From positions 595,001 to 659,000 of the forward strand of contig JACVVK020000329.1 in assembly GCA_018292915.2 (NCBI GenBank): a stretch of 64,000 bases of DNA, read 5' to 3'. The DNA is from Batillaria attramentaria. Taxonomy: Eukaryota; Mollusca; Gastropoda; Batillariidae. This document shows, in pieces, positions 32,615 through 43,925 of this stretch. The position numbers and the translations under genes are program-made. Under the pieces are notes generated by a model that saw only the letters and a list, made by a program, of their open reading frames with translations, had not been told where the DNA came from and searched no databases. Each line of letters opens with the position of its first letter. Position 1 is the first letter of the stretch.

Positions 32615-32768
32615 AGGATAACCGTTTTCAATCAAAACTGCCTTCAGTGATACCTATCCTCAAAATAAGTGCCTTAACTGATAATTATCCTAAATGATGA
32701 CTGATTTCAATGGTAAGTGTCTCCAACGGTAACTGCCTTCAATGGTAATTACCCTCTAGGGTATTCTA
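32615..32768. repeat. 16-bp minisatellite, about 9 diverged copies
   Basis: Period-16 units around atggtaactgccttca (for example acggtaactgccttca, atggtaagtgtctcca, atgatgactgatttca). Confidence 0.75.
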
Positions 32769-33353
32769 CTGTTGCTGTACTTACCGGCAGAATTACAAAC
32801 ACGACGTTTCAACAAAGGAATGCCAGAGGAAAGAAACTCTCCTCCAAAGTGACATCCGACAGTGTCAGATTGTGTCTCGCTGAATTCAATCACCTCTGCT
32901 GGCGTGGATTCAGCCGTGGCGTGGGCGTCCACGCTCCTATGGGCAATTCACACTACGCAATGTTCCACGCTGACAACTTCACAGAAATACCCTACATGCA
33001 GCAGACGCACTACCTCATAAAGCTGTACATTCACTCAACACCACTTTTGACCAACCAACTTAGCCTGCACCAGTTCACGCGCGTTTTCTTTTAAAACCAA
33101 CTCTGCCTACACAAATCCATAGAGGCACTTATTTCCCACGATTTTTATCGTATCGATTTAGGCAGAAGGATTTAGAAATGGTGCTGTAGACTTCGCCGGA
33201 AAGCTCAGGAAATGGGCCACTACCAAGCAAACAGTACTACATTTAGAAACAGCAGATAGTCCCCACCAGGCACCTACTGAACCGTCACGCTTCAATAACC
33301 CATTCTATAGTCACTCGTTCCAACACCTCTATATGCCTCCAGGGCAGAGCGAG
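32769..33353. other. No gene seen
   Basis: Unique sequence; a 125-codon open frame (32717-33094, plus) starts inside the minisatellite and has no recognisable motif. Confidence 0.35.
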
Positions 33354-33427
<74 letters not shown>

Positions 33428-33438
33428 ACCACCACCAC
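33354..33438. repeat. (AC)n(CAC)n microsatellite
   Basis: About 72 bp of AC followed by CAC triplets. Confidence 0.95.
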
Positions 33439-33948
33439 CTACTCCTATTACGCACCTTCACACAGAAGAAGAAAAAGTTCCACAATAAAGAAAGGAAAAG
33501 AAAAAGACTTCGGCGCTTCACACAGTAACCCAAAGAAACGAATTTCGCTGCTCATACACGGTGAATGGAATCGATTCGCAGCACACGCACAAAAAAAGGT
33601 GTCATTTCCTGAGTGCGAACAGTCGAAGCGTGAAACACAATACCTCCCTCCAGCAGCAGCATCACTCCTAGTTATCTATCACAGAGAATCAGCGCTGGAT
33701 ATATAAGGACGTCTATAGACACTGCTGCACTGTATTGTAGACGTGCTTCAGTTACGACTGAAAGGGAGACGGTTTATGTTGAACGTACCCACGGCAATGC
33801 TGTACATACAGCGAAACACCTACGTAATAACTAAGTGCCCCCCCCCCCCCCCCCAATGCGCACAGACGCGAAACGAAAGCGTGCCTACAACCAGTGCACG
33901 AGCGCAAAATGTCATTGTTTCAGTTCACAATCAATGCACGGGCCTACT
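33439..33948. other. No gene seen
   Basis: Unique sequence with a C run at 33838-33854. Confidence 0.4.
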
Positions 33949-34010
33949 AGCTGCAAAGGTGACGCTGTCTGGAGAGTTTAGCTGCAAAGGTGGCGCTGTC
34001 TGGAGAGTTT
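33949..34010. repeat. Perfect-head tandem duplication, 31 bp x 2
   Basis: agctgcaaaggtg(a/g)cgctg plus tctggagagttt occurs twice in direct succession with one base difference. Confidence 0.9.
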
Positions 34011-34081
34011 AAATTCTCTCAATACGGTCTGTCAGACATACAACAACGCTGAGGGGAAACTTTTAATCGCATGCGCTTAAT

Positions 34082-34215
34082 CCCTGCATGACTTGGGACA
34101 CAATATTGCGTCTGAAACCACTGTGGCAAGTCGGGCTGGCCTATGTATGCTGTTCCACGAACGTAGACACGTAACACCATTTTCGTGACTTTGCAGATTC
34201 TAATAGTAGAGAAAT
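34082..34215. repeat. Repeat H fragments in rearranged orientation
   Basis: 34082-34160 matches 22125-22230 on the same strand, while 34158-34215 (ccattttcgtgactttg) matches the right part of H on the opposite strand. This implies an inversion or a foldback version. Confidence 0.4.
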
Positions 34216-34389
34216 GGCCTTTTTGGTTTAAACAGGTTTACTGCAATACTGACAAGTCGTTTCAGTAAACAGATAGTGAGCATAAACAAGCGGCACCGCT
34301 TATGTTAATGCTAAGTGGGGAAAAGTACATATTGACAGCATTGAAATGGCAGACTAGACTGGTAAGTAATTATGATAGAGTAAAACTAC

Positions 34390-34390
<1 letters not shown>

Positions 34391-34431
<41 letters not shown>

Positions 34432-34500
34432 TGAAATGAAATTTATTCCAGAGGGCCATGCCCCTTTTGGAAGGGGGGAAATGCACATACAACAATAGTT
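34391..34500. repeat. (GA)n with retroposon-like 3' end
   Basis: (GA)n to 34427, then aatgaaatgaaatttattcc and a palindromic gccatgcccctttt...ggaagggg. The composition resembles a minus-strand retroposon tail, but I see no second copy. Confidence 0.45.
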
Positions 34501-34756
34501 TTCATACAAACTCACAATGTATTTGGATAAGAACGTTAAGACATCGTTTGTAGAACGACATAATCTATCAAAGCGTACTCAGCGTACTCTGAGACTTTTA
34601 TCTGTAGGTTTGATTTCATGGTGCAGCAAATGAGACTCTTACAGCTTTAAAGCTTCAAGACTCAGCCGTTGCTCCAAAACACGTCTACATGACTGAACCC
34701 TGTACATCAAGAAGAAGATTATATCACAGAGAGAGACAGAGACAGAGAGAGAGAGA

Positions 34757-34902
34757 GAGATGATGATGATGATGAAACTTTATTTTCCAACGGTTAAAGT
34801 TTTGACAGAGAAGATCGTCAATTTACAAACTTGCCGTTGCTACACACTACTAAAACACATCTAGCAAAGAAAATTAAAACATTGAGATCAAATATTTACA
34901 GG

Positions 34903-34971
<69 letters not shown>

Positions 34972-35922
34972 CACTCATCAAGTTAGCAAATTTCAGCGTG
35001 GACTAATACATACATGTACATGTCTATATGCATTTACATTTGAAATTTTGAAAGAGCATGATACTACATATATCAGAAACCTCGAACAGTGAGGTAATGG
35101 GTGTCCTTCAGTTTTAGCATGTGCTTTCGAGCTACATGAGGTTTGCAAGGTACTGCGTAAGTAACTGCTTAAATGTTCGCAGTGAATGGACCGTTTTAAT
35201 ACATGATGGCAATGAATTCCAGAGTAAAGCTCCTGCGAAAGAGAGACTAGTTTTAAACAAATCTATGCGAGGTAGGGGTAGGGGAAGAGTGTTATTCCTC
35301 GAAGTCCTCACACGAGTATGGTCCAGTCCGACAAGAGATGCTAAATAAGGTGGAACCGCATTATGGAGAATTTTATGCATGAACACACATTTGTTAAACA
35401 TGAGCTGTTCTCGGAGACTAAGAATGTTCATCCGTTTCATTTTTTGTATAGTCGGAATAGGTCCAGGAATAACCATTTTTACCGCTCGTTTGTATAACGA
35501 ATTCAGTCTGTTGAAATGCACTTCACTGCAGTTGTCCCAAATGGTGGAAGCATAGTCGACGTGGGACTTGATGTGTGCGTGAAAGAAGAGAGTGCGACTG
35601 TGAATGTCAGTGATATCTCTTAGTTGTGAGAACAAAAATACATTTTTTGAGATTGTACGGCATAATGCATTGATGTGGTACTCCCATTATTTTCAACTGA
35701 TCGTCTACATGCACCCCGAAGAAGCGGCGCTCGGCAACCTGTTTAATGTTTACTGAATCTAGACGAACCTGTAAGGGTGGTGGCCGTAGCTGATGCTTTT
35801 GTCTAGTTGTAATTAACATACTTTTTGTTTTTGTTGGATGTAGGATCATATAGTTATCCTTACACCATTGGGAAACTTTATCTAAGCTATCTTGCAAAGA
35901 ACGATTTATGTGGGACACATTT
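34757..35922 (-). mobile_element. 5'-truncated non-LTR retrotransposon (LINE)
   Basis: On the minus strand the element runs from its 5' truncation at about 35922 through reverse-transcriptase C-terminal coding sequence, a 3' UTR (35131-34770) containing a (CT)n of about 63 bp, and a terminus reading ggaaaataaagtttcatc with (ATC)n. Its final segment (ccgttggaaaataaag) is shared with tail fragments at 13101, 15234, 36140 and 50539, so this is the source type for those pieces. The outer flanks are (GA)n on both sides, which hides any target duplication. It belongs to the CR1/jockey-like group by its C-terminal signature; the exact clade is not determinable here. Confidence 0.85.
35132..35918 (-). 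pseudogene. Reverse-transcriptase C-terminal fragment with one frameshift
   Basis: Two overlapping minus-strand frames. The upstream one (35918-35607) has WCKDNYMILHPTKTKSM and VAERRFFGVHVDDQLK, matching the RT thumb-side motifs (W...N...N..KT..M; LGV.ID..L.W). The downstream one (35635-35132) has HVDYASTIWD, LYKRAVKMV, a MHKILHNAVPPYLASLV segment, TSLSFAGALLWNSLP and LRTFKQLL, the typical post-RT C-terminus. The frame changes at about 35680, just after VDDQLK, consistent with a 1-base insertion. The catalytic YADD motif lies upstream and is absent because of the 5' truncation, so the copy cannot be active. Confidence 0.85.
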
Positions 35923-35932
35923 TAGAGAGAGA

Positions 35933-36102
35933 GAGGGAGGGTATTTAGGAGTTTAACGTCCTTTTCCACCACGTCTGGGTGATATCAAAGACGGGGCAAC
36001 GATGAAAAAGGCCGGCACAAATATGTGGCCCCAGCCGGGATTCGAACTCACGACCCGGGCATTGGGAGTCCAACGCTCTACCATTCGGCTATCCCGGCTC
36101 CG
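35933..36102 (-). mobile_element. SINE-A, full-length copy in (GA)n
   Basis: Complete element on the minus strand; the head reads GGAGCCGGGATAGCCGAATGG and ggactcccaatgcccgggtc. Flanked by gagaga on both sides, so the duplication cannot be delimited. It sits directly beyond the truncated 5' end of the LINE. Confidence 0.9.
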
Positions 36103-36104
36103 AG

Positions 36105-36215
36105 AGAGCGAGAGAGAGAGAGAGAGAGAGAACGAACGAACGAACGAACGAACGAAACTTTATTTTCCAAGGATAAAAGATATAGGTACAACGACCTGTC
36201 TTCCACCTTGTCCTT
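36105..36215 (-). mobile_element. LINE 3'-tail fragment with (GA)n(CGAA)n
   Basis: aactttattttccaaggat (from 36153) matches the LINE terminus. Its 3' side abuts (CGAA)n (36131-36154) and (GA)n. Confidence 0.55.
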
Positions 36216-36217
36216 GC

Positions 36218-36219
36218 TA

Positions 36220-36272
<53 letters not shown>
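36218..36272. repeat. (GA)n(CAGA)n microsatellite
   Basis: GA then about 9 CAGA units. Confidence 0.93.
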
Positions 36273-36509
36273 GAAAGATATTTTTTTTCGGCCTAACGCT
36301 TCCATACCTGAACTACACGCCGATCGACAAAGTCGCATAAAAATAGTCACCAATCAGCGCTGTCTAGTTAGTCTTCAGTCCGCATCCAAATACTGTCGTC
36401 TGCTCAGTACGCGGTACGCTTCTACGCACGTAGAATAACATACATACGCCAACCCGAGTCCCCACAATGGTTTCAGATGCCATACTGTGTCCTACGTGAC
36501 TGATTCTGA

Positions 36510-36575
36510 TGTACGGATAATAATAATAATATTGAGTATCGTATAGGCGCTTTACCCAATTTCATGAATCGGCAG
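36510..36575 (-). mobile_element. SINE-E 3'-end fragment
   Basis: An (AAT)n run, then gtataggcgctttacccaat and ttcatgaatcggc, identical in order to 43735-43800 and the reverse of 58000-58060. Confidence 0.75.
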
Positions 36576-37166
<591 letters not shown>

Positions 37167-37582
37167 AGAGGGGAAATAGTCTCCACGGATTAAACTAATG
37201 GACACTTGCAGTGGAAATCAACCAGACAGCTCTTCCGATGTGATTCCCCCGGTAACTGCCAGTAACGTCAAAATAAATCACATCACAACCTAACACTAGA
37301 ACTGGCCCGGCCTTCAGACCTGGCTACAGCATCCGCAACAGCCCCCCAGTTCATGCGGACAAAGCAAAAATGATTCAACAACGAAGGGTTGGGTTGAAGT
37401 GAACGATGTTAAAATATATCGGCGGGTAGGTTGTCTACACCAGGCGCAACATTCTACAATCAATCGAGAGTAGCTTTGTTTTCACAGACTGAAGTTGTTG
37501 TTTTGTCGCTTTTGCGATTTTTTTTTTCGGTTTTCACGTGGGTAGTAAGCGTTCGATGTGTCAACCTAACGATATATGTCAC
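37167..37582. other. No gene seen
   Basis: Unique sequence. Confidence 0.4.
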
Positions 37583-37627
37583 GTGTGGGCGTGTGTGCGT
37601 GCGTGTGTGTGTGTGTGCGCGCGCGCG

Positions 37628-37698
<71 letters not shown>
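37583..37698. repeat. (GTGC)/(CG)n/(GT)n microsatellite
   Basis: GT/GC words, an alternating CG block (37617-37628), about 64 bp of GT, then GA. Confidence 0.95.
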
Positions 37699-37701
<3 letters not shown>

Positions 37702-37740
37702 GTACCGACAGACTGACAGGACAGACAAAGAGACAGACGG

Positions 37741-37790
37741 TGGTTGGGTGTTTGGGAGTTATCCCACCACGCATGCGTGATCAGAGAGAC
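37741..37790 (-). mobile_element. SINE-A 3'-tail remnant
   Basis: ggttgggtgtttgggagtta followed by ccaccacgcatgcgtgat aligns with the SINE-A 3' region, with the aacgtccttttc segment deleted. Confidence 0.6.
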
Positions 37791-38507
37791 AGAGAGACAC
37801 AGACACAGACAGACACAAAGAGACCTAGAGAGAAAGAGACTGACAGACTGAGACATAACCATGAGACAGAGAGAGAGACTGTCAGGCAGGCAAGCAGAGC
37901 CAGACATTCACACACACAAACGCAGACGGACATTCAGACAAAAGGACAAACATCCGATTTAGTTGAAGATACTTCTGACGATCTCGTTCGTACAAAAACT
38001 AACAGGCCATCAAACAAAAGCTTTCAACAAACACCTAAACTGCCATTTACATCATTATTATTATTTTCTCCAACTAACCCGAGCGTTCGCGGCTGTTAAA
38101 AAGTGCACGATCGCCCAAGAAAGCCAATTTTCCACCCGCCTCGCCTGCGGGAGAACCTGGCAGTAGAACACAATAGGAGGACGATACCTCCGGGAACAAT
38201 CCCATTTCAGAGCTGATGTATCCAATTTGAGGTTAATGATGACGACGGCACAGTAACTCTCTTGGCTCCGGTGACGATAAGCGAGAGGCTCAATGACCTT
38301 TATTTTCGAAGGGAATTGATGCATTTGCTAGCACGATGGATAGACTCGCCTTGGCTGAACAACTTTTGAAGTTACAGAGTATTACAGTCTGCTGAAAGAG
38401 ATAAAATCGGCAAAAACTGTTCTTGCAGAGCGGGGGGGGGGGGAGGAGTAAGCGACAGACTGACAGACAGACAGACAAAGACAATGAGAGACATTAAGAC
38501 TGACAGA
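37791..38507. other. No gene seen
   Basis: GACA-rich DNA to 37890, (ATT) at 38055-38066 and a G run at 38433-38443; otherwise unique. Confidence 0.4.
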
Positions 38508-38520
38508 CATCCAGTGAAAG

Positions 38521-38695
38521 GGAGGGTGGGTGGTTGTCTGGGAGTTTAACGTCCTTTTCCAGCACATGCGGGTGATATCAAAGACGGGGCAACGATGAAA
38601 AAGCCGGCACAAATATCTGGCCCCAGCCGGGATACGAACTCACGACCCGAGCATCAGAAATCCAACGCTCTACCATTCAGCCACCACGAATCCCC
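38521..38695 (-). mobile_element. SINE-A, full-length copy
   Basis: Complete body and head with mild divergence (tgcgggtgatatc; head end gggattcgtggtggctgaat). Imperfect duplication catccagtgaaag (38508-38520) / cattcagtagaag (38696-38708). Confidence 0.88.
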
Positions 38696-38708
38696 CATTC
38701 AGTAGAAG

Positions 38709-38974
38709 AAAAAGAAAACACTTGTGATGTAAACCGCCGACCTAAAACACAGACTGACGGAAGGAGTAGGCAGCCATATGAAAGACAGGCCGACCGACAG
38801 ACAAAAAAGTCTCAAACCATTTCCTGAGTGGGCACATGACCCATGGCTGTATCGGAGAGCCTGCCCACTCGCGCGGGGCTGACATAAACAAATCAGCGGT
38901 CAGTTCCTGGATTAACATCTCCACCAGGAGACAGCCTTGAAGCCACAGAACTAAATACTATTTAATAACTCTGT
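38709..38974. other. No gene seen
   Basis: Unique sequence upstream of the satellite array. Confidence 0.4.
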
Positions 38975-40500
38975 GCTAAGGAGCGATAGGTCCAGGGCCC
39001 AGCAGCCCCCATACGCCGATACCATCTTGAACATGGAGCTTCTCGTAACTCCTCACTACGACTGTACACGTTTCCCTTAAAACCTCGGCCCACAGGCCGA
39101 GCTCTCCAACGGTCCATACCATCCTGACCACCGACGAGCATGAAGCATCTCGTAACTCCTCACTACAACTGGACACGTTCTCAATAAAATCACCACCTGG
39201 GCCCGTATGTACCAGTCGAGGTTAATTTAGCCCACGGCTACGGGCCTAACCCAGACTAGAAGCAAAATTAAATACAAAAGGAAGCGAAGAAAGGAAGAAA
39301 AAAAATCCTTCTATAACGGCTTAGGCATCTTGCTGGAATGGACCCGCTTCCTGATTTAAAAGGAAAAAAAAACCAACAGAAAATTTAACCCTTGAGTTAG
39401 TTTAGTTTGAGGTTAGACTCTAACCCGGGGCTGAAAGCCCTAACCTCGACTATTACATACGGGCCCAGGAGACTGACCATGGATCGCTAGATCCAGAGGC
39501 CTGGCTCTCCTACGTCCCAGATACGTCCATACAATCTTGAACACCAGACAGCATGAAGCTTCTCGTAACTCCTCAGTCCAACTGGACAATGTTTCCGATA
39601 AAATCTTCACCAGAACTTACGACAGGGCCAGGGAGGCACTAGATGTAAAGCTCATACGCATATGACATCTTGACCACCGAAGGGCAAGAAGTTTCTCAAA
39701 ATTCCTCACTAGAACTGTACAACGTTGAAAATGGTGTTCTACCGACTGGCGACCACCGCCTAGCTGTAGCCAATAAAATCCACCCCAGGGGACTCACTTG
39801 GGACCAGTAAGCTTCGACAATACGCGACACCATCTTCAGCACCGGTGAGCCTGAAGCGTTTGATCACTCCTAAGTCCAGCTGAACAGCGTTTCCAGTAAT
39901 TTTCTACCGCTGCCTAAATGTTGCCAATAGAATCCCCCCCTCCCCACCAACCCCTACCACCACCCAAAAAAAAAAAAAAAAATCAACTAACTTGGAACCA
40001 CTACGCCTTGAGGCCCAGCTCTCGTACTCCGATACCATCTTGACCACCGATGAGCATGAAGCTTTAGGAAACTCCCCAGTCCAAGTGTACAGCGTTTCCA
40101 GTAAGTTTCTACCACTGCCTAAATGTTACCAATAAAAGTTCCCTCAAATTCAGTCAGAAGACTGACTTGGAACCGCCATGCCTCGGGGCCCAGCTCTCGT
40201 AAGCCGGATACCATTTTTACCATCAGTAAGCATGAAGATTCTCGTAACTCCTCAGTCCAACTGGACAAGGTCTCCAATGATATTGTGCCATTGCCTGTTG
40301 CCAATAAAATCCCCCCCCCCAACCTCCTCCACCCAGAAGACTGACTTGGGATCGTTAAGCCTCGAGTCCCAGCTCTCGTTAGCCAGTACCATCTTTACCA
40401 TCAGTGACCATGAAGATTCTCGTAACTCCTCAGTCCAACTGCGCCAATGATTTCCTACCAACTGCCAGCCACTGCCTGTCTGTGGCCGTCAGAATGAGAC
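38975..40500. repeat. Satellite-like tandem array, 8 units of about 100-200 bp, with a MITE insertion
   Basis: Each unit carries gatacc-atcttgaccaccga, gagcatgaagcttctcgtaa, ctcctcagtccaactggaca and a ccaataaaatc end, followed in later units by gactgacttgg and cccagctctcgta. Core positions are about 39021, 39118, 39530, 39665, 39830, 40032, 40208 and 40387. Early units are shorter and more diverged. The last two units are the closest to each other (178-179-bp spacing). Confidence 0.85.
39197..39468. mobile_element. MITE-2 copy b, 272 bp, nested in the satellite
   Basis: Same termini and interior as 6460-6754 (ctgggcccgtatgta ... tacatacgggcccag), lying between units 2 and 3. The array sequence on either side (caataaaatcaccac / gagactgacc) resembles a continuous unit junction elsewhere in the array. 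Confidence 0.88.
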
Positions 40501-40639
40501 ACATCCGGTTCTCAGAACCTGACAGGCGTTCGTCTGCAAATGCAGGTGACCAGCGCTACATTTGCTGTGTACATAAGCAAGCTGCCAGCTGCCAGGTAGG
40601 AACGATTGGAAGACTGGCGAAGGAGCATGACAGGAGAGT

Positions 40640-41055
40640 ACAGTAAAGTTCTATCGATGCACTGGACTGGAGATCTGAAAGTCATGAAAGTAAATCCTGA
40701 AGTCCTTGGCCCTGTTCTCAGCGTCCTCTTGTCTTAAAAGGTCGAGAAAGGTACCTGACCGGAGGGTGTCGTAATGTTCTAACGTTGGAGCTTGGTTTTG
40801 AACTGGAGGCCTAAAGTCCAGGGATTGAAGTCTGAAGTTTTTGACCGTGTGTTCGGTGCCTTTTATCTTTGCGGGTGTACAAAGGTACATGAACGGAGAC
40901 TACTGAATGAATGAATCTAACGACAAAACTTGGTTGTCTATGCATTGGAGTAGACATTTGAAATTAATACGACTGAGTTGAAGCCTCAAGCCCTTGACCC
41001 TGTTTTATAGTCCTCTGTCTTCGAGGGTGGACGAAAGACGTTGAAAACCATCAGA
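40640..41055. repeat. Old tandem repeat, about 140-bp unit, 3 copies
   Basis: Shared order of motifs in each unit: a ttctatcgatgcactgga-like start, gaagtccttg(g)ccctgtt / gaagtttttgaccgtg / caagcccttgaccctgtt, tcctcttgtctt / ccttttatcttt / tcctctgtcttc, then a gaaaggtac/gaaagacg end. Heavily diverged. Confidence 0.6.
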
Positions 41056-41314
41056 ACATCAGCACCCTCAAAATACGATACGTGTGGCCTCCACAGTTTC
41101 ACCTTTTCTCAGTACATTTTTAGTGCGCTACCCCACCCCCTCATTCCTAATTTTACCCATCTGTGTTAAGATCTGCAGGCCTAAGAACAAGTTTCCCTGC
41201 AGGCCCAGTTCCTCTCATTGCAGCGTCCATAGTCCTTTTTTTCCGTTTTCACACCGGAGACAATCACACGACTGACCAACCACCCTACCGTTGAACTCCG
41301 CTCTGCCTGAAACA
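41056..41314. other. No gene seen
   Basis: Unique sequence. Confidence 0.4.
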
Positions 41315-41440
41315 AGTGAGCGAGTGAGTGCGTTTTTCGGGCTTAAAGCCGCGCAAGCCACAAAGACTAATTCGTGGCGGAGTGTGTCTGCACTACATGA
41401 AAAATACAAAAAAAATGTAACGTTGGACGAAGGATGCAAA
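41315..41440 (-). mobile_element. Retroposon 3' end (family L, copy 2)
   Basis: A gagcgagtgagtgcg run next to gggcttaaagccgcgcaagc, matching the block beside the (TTAG)n at 9607. The body to about 41440 is not shared. Confidence 0.45.
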
Positions 41441-42161
41441 CTGGTCTACGGGGCAGTATAAACCTAGGACATGCAGGAGACGCTGCACCTTCATGCTAAT
41501 TTCTCGAACTCCCGATTACAAAAACGTGGAAAACAAACAGCAATTACAACTAGGTAAAACAAAGATAAATACTAAGCGCATATATATATATATTGCAACT
41601 TATCATCTCCTAAGCGCAAAAAAACAGTTCGCAGCTTATGCCCAACATTACTTATTCCTAACCACTCTGCCTGAAACAAGCTGCAAAATCCTGCCTGAAA
41701 CAAACTGCAAAATCTGCTTCAGACATCCCTGAAGACATCTAAGCATCACTTCAGCAAAGCAGCTCACTCACTCTCATCTCCGGTACATGTGCCCCTCCAT
41801 CTTTGCGAACAGGTGCCCTCTTTTCAAGAGACCAGAACCCAAACTGTCAAAGGCACATTTCCTGCTTTTAACAAGATGAACGCTTCAAGCGATACACACT
41901 CGTGTGTGATCGACACTAAGACTGTGATTACAAAACCCAGATTTAGCTGCAGCTGAAAATGGCTCCAGGGTGGCGACTTTAGTGCTTCCGGAATCCTTAC
42001 TGAAATACATGTTCGTGATCATGTTGCAAAAATCTCTGCTTTTTAGCCACGCCATCAACATTTCAAGGGAAAACCTACAAATGTTACATTAGTGTTCCAG
42101 CAATCCTCTAGAATTTTGTATTGACCAAAAGAATTAAGACTTGGCTGTCAAAGGCCAGCAG

Positions 42162-42162
<1 letters not shown>
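41441..42162. other. No gene seen
   Basis: Short (TA)n at 41580-41592; otherwise unique. Confidence 0.4.
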
Positions 42163-42203
<41 letters not shown>

Positions 42204-42284
42204 AGCCGCGAAATAGTCTTTTGTAGCCTGCTCGGCGTAGAGCGCTAAATAACTAACTCTCTCTCTCTCTCCCTCTCTCTCTCT
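42163..42284. repeat. Two (CT)n tracts
   Basis: CT at 42163-42203 and 42258-42284, unique spacer. Confidence 0.93.
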
Positions 42285-42705
42285 AACATTCCGACAAATA
42301 CAGAGACAGAAAACTGTAACTTCCAATAGGTCGCTGTGTTGCCCGAGGAAAGGAAGGCGTCGATCAAGTAGCGGGCATGGTAACATCGGTATGGTTTCTC
42401 TCCACATTGAGCGATCAGTTACAAAGTACTTAACAGTAAACACACAGGACACCATTTTTGCTACGGCGTCAGTCTCAGGCTGTCTCTCTAAGCACTGTCC
42501 CATTACTGCACGACTGAAGCCTTCTGCAAATCTTTGTTGCTAAAACATAATATAAAAAAGGAAGGCACGTTTACTGTCACTTCGTTCTGCGTCGATCGCA
42601 AAAACGACTTGCTTTTTGCTACATGCATTCCGCATCTGCCTTTTGCCATGAAGGAAGGCTGCCTCTGGTATGCACAGCCACAATACTGCAGCCTTCTACA
42701 AATAT

Positions 42706-42739
<34 letters not shown>

Positions 42740-42878
42740 CAGGTACGTTTACTGTCGCACTGTTCTGCGCTGATCCCAAAACGACTTGCTTTTCCCACAT
42801 ACCGCATCTCCCTTTTCCCATGAAGGAAGTCTGCCTCTGGTATGCACAGCCATAATACTGAAGCCTTCTACAAACCTG

Positions 42879-42973
<95 letters not shown>

Positions 42974-43230
42974 TTTTAAAAAGGTACGTTCACTGACGCA
43001 TTGTTCTGCGTCGATCGCAAAAACGACTTGCTTTCCCAACATGAATACCTCAACTCCCTTTTGCCACGAAGCAAGTCTGCCTCTGCTATGTAAAGCCATA
43101 ATACTTCAGCCTTCTACAAATCTTTGTTGTTGTTTAAAGAAGAAGAAAAAAAGTACGTTTACTGTCGCAGTTTGTTCTGCGTCGATCGCTAAAGCGACTT
43201 GCTTGCCCTAATGAGAGCAGCCCGCATCTC

Positions 43231-43410
43231 CTTTACAAAGAAGCCCGTCCCTTAACAAAGAAGCCCGTTCCTTAACAAAGAAGCCCGTCCCTTTACAAAC
43301 AAGCCCGTCCCTTTACAAACAAGCCCGTCCCTTTACATTACAAACAAGCCCGTCCCTTTACAAACAAGCCCGTCCCTTTACAAGCAAGCCCGTCCCTTTA
43401 CAAAGAAGCA
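43231..43410. repeat. 20-bp minisatellite, about 9 copies
   Basis: Unit tttacaaacaagcccgtccc with c/g and t/a variants (tttacaaagaagcccgtccc, ttaacaaagaagcccgttcc); one unit has a 5-bp duplication (tttacattaca). Confidence 0.95.
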
Positions 43411-43734
43411 CGACCACAATACTGTACATTATGCAAATCTTTGTTGCTTAATACAAAGGTCACTTCAGTGTCGCGTCGTTCTGCCCTCTGCAAATCTCTG
43501 CAAAATAAATACAAAGGAGGGTACGTTTAGTGTCGCCAAAGACACTCGCCCAGCCAAGCAGCCAAAGACACATGCCAGGAACAACTTGTCCTTAAGGGCC
43601 AAAAGCCATAGGACGTAAAGCAAGCTAATGATGATTTAGTGTCGCACAGTTTTGCGCCAATCGCAAAAAGAGAACGAAATGCTTTCCCTAGGGGAAGTTC
43701 GCATCTGGCTTTTGCCTAGAAGCCAGTCCGCCTT

Positions 43735-43925
43735 TAATAATAATAATAATGATGAGTATTGTATAGGCGCTTTACCCAATTTCATGAATCGGCTAAAAGC
43801 GCCGCGAACTGAACCCAACACGCACGCTCACGTGAATCACGCATTCTCTCACACACTGGACATAAACACGTTACAATCACGTGGTGCGAAGGGTCAGCTC
43901 AGCTATTTAAATTTCGGAATTCCTT
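43735..43925 (-). mobile_element. SINE-E copy 2, nested in the satellite
   Basis: (AAT)n tail, ggcgctttacccaatttcat, gaatcggctaaaagcgccgc, tgaacccaacacgcacgctc and acgtgaatcacgcattctct, then cgtggtgcgaagggtcagct and atttaaatttcggaatt. Matches 57880-58068 in reverse. On either side the satellite unit continues (cagtccgcctt ... taagtacagccacaatattg). Confidence 0.85.

Noticed and set aside
42881..42976. Poly-Gln/poly-Leu frame from the (TTG)n(CTG)n tract as a glutamine-rich protein
   Set aside because: The tract is the expanded end of a satellite unit; the neighbouring units have the short form and no conserved frame.
43231..43410. Regular 20-bp repeats resembling a CRISPR array
   Set aside because: The units are directly contiguous with no unique spacers, in animal DNA within a satellite; it is a minisatellite.
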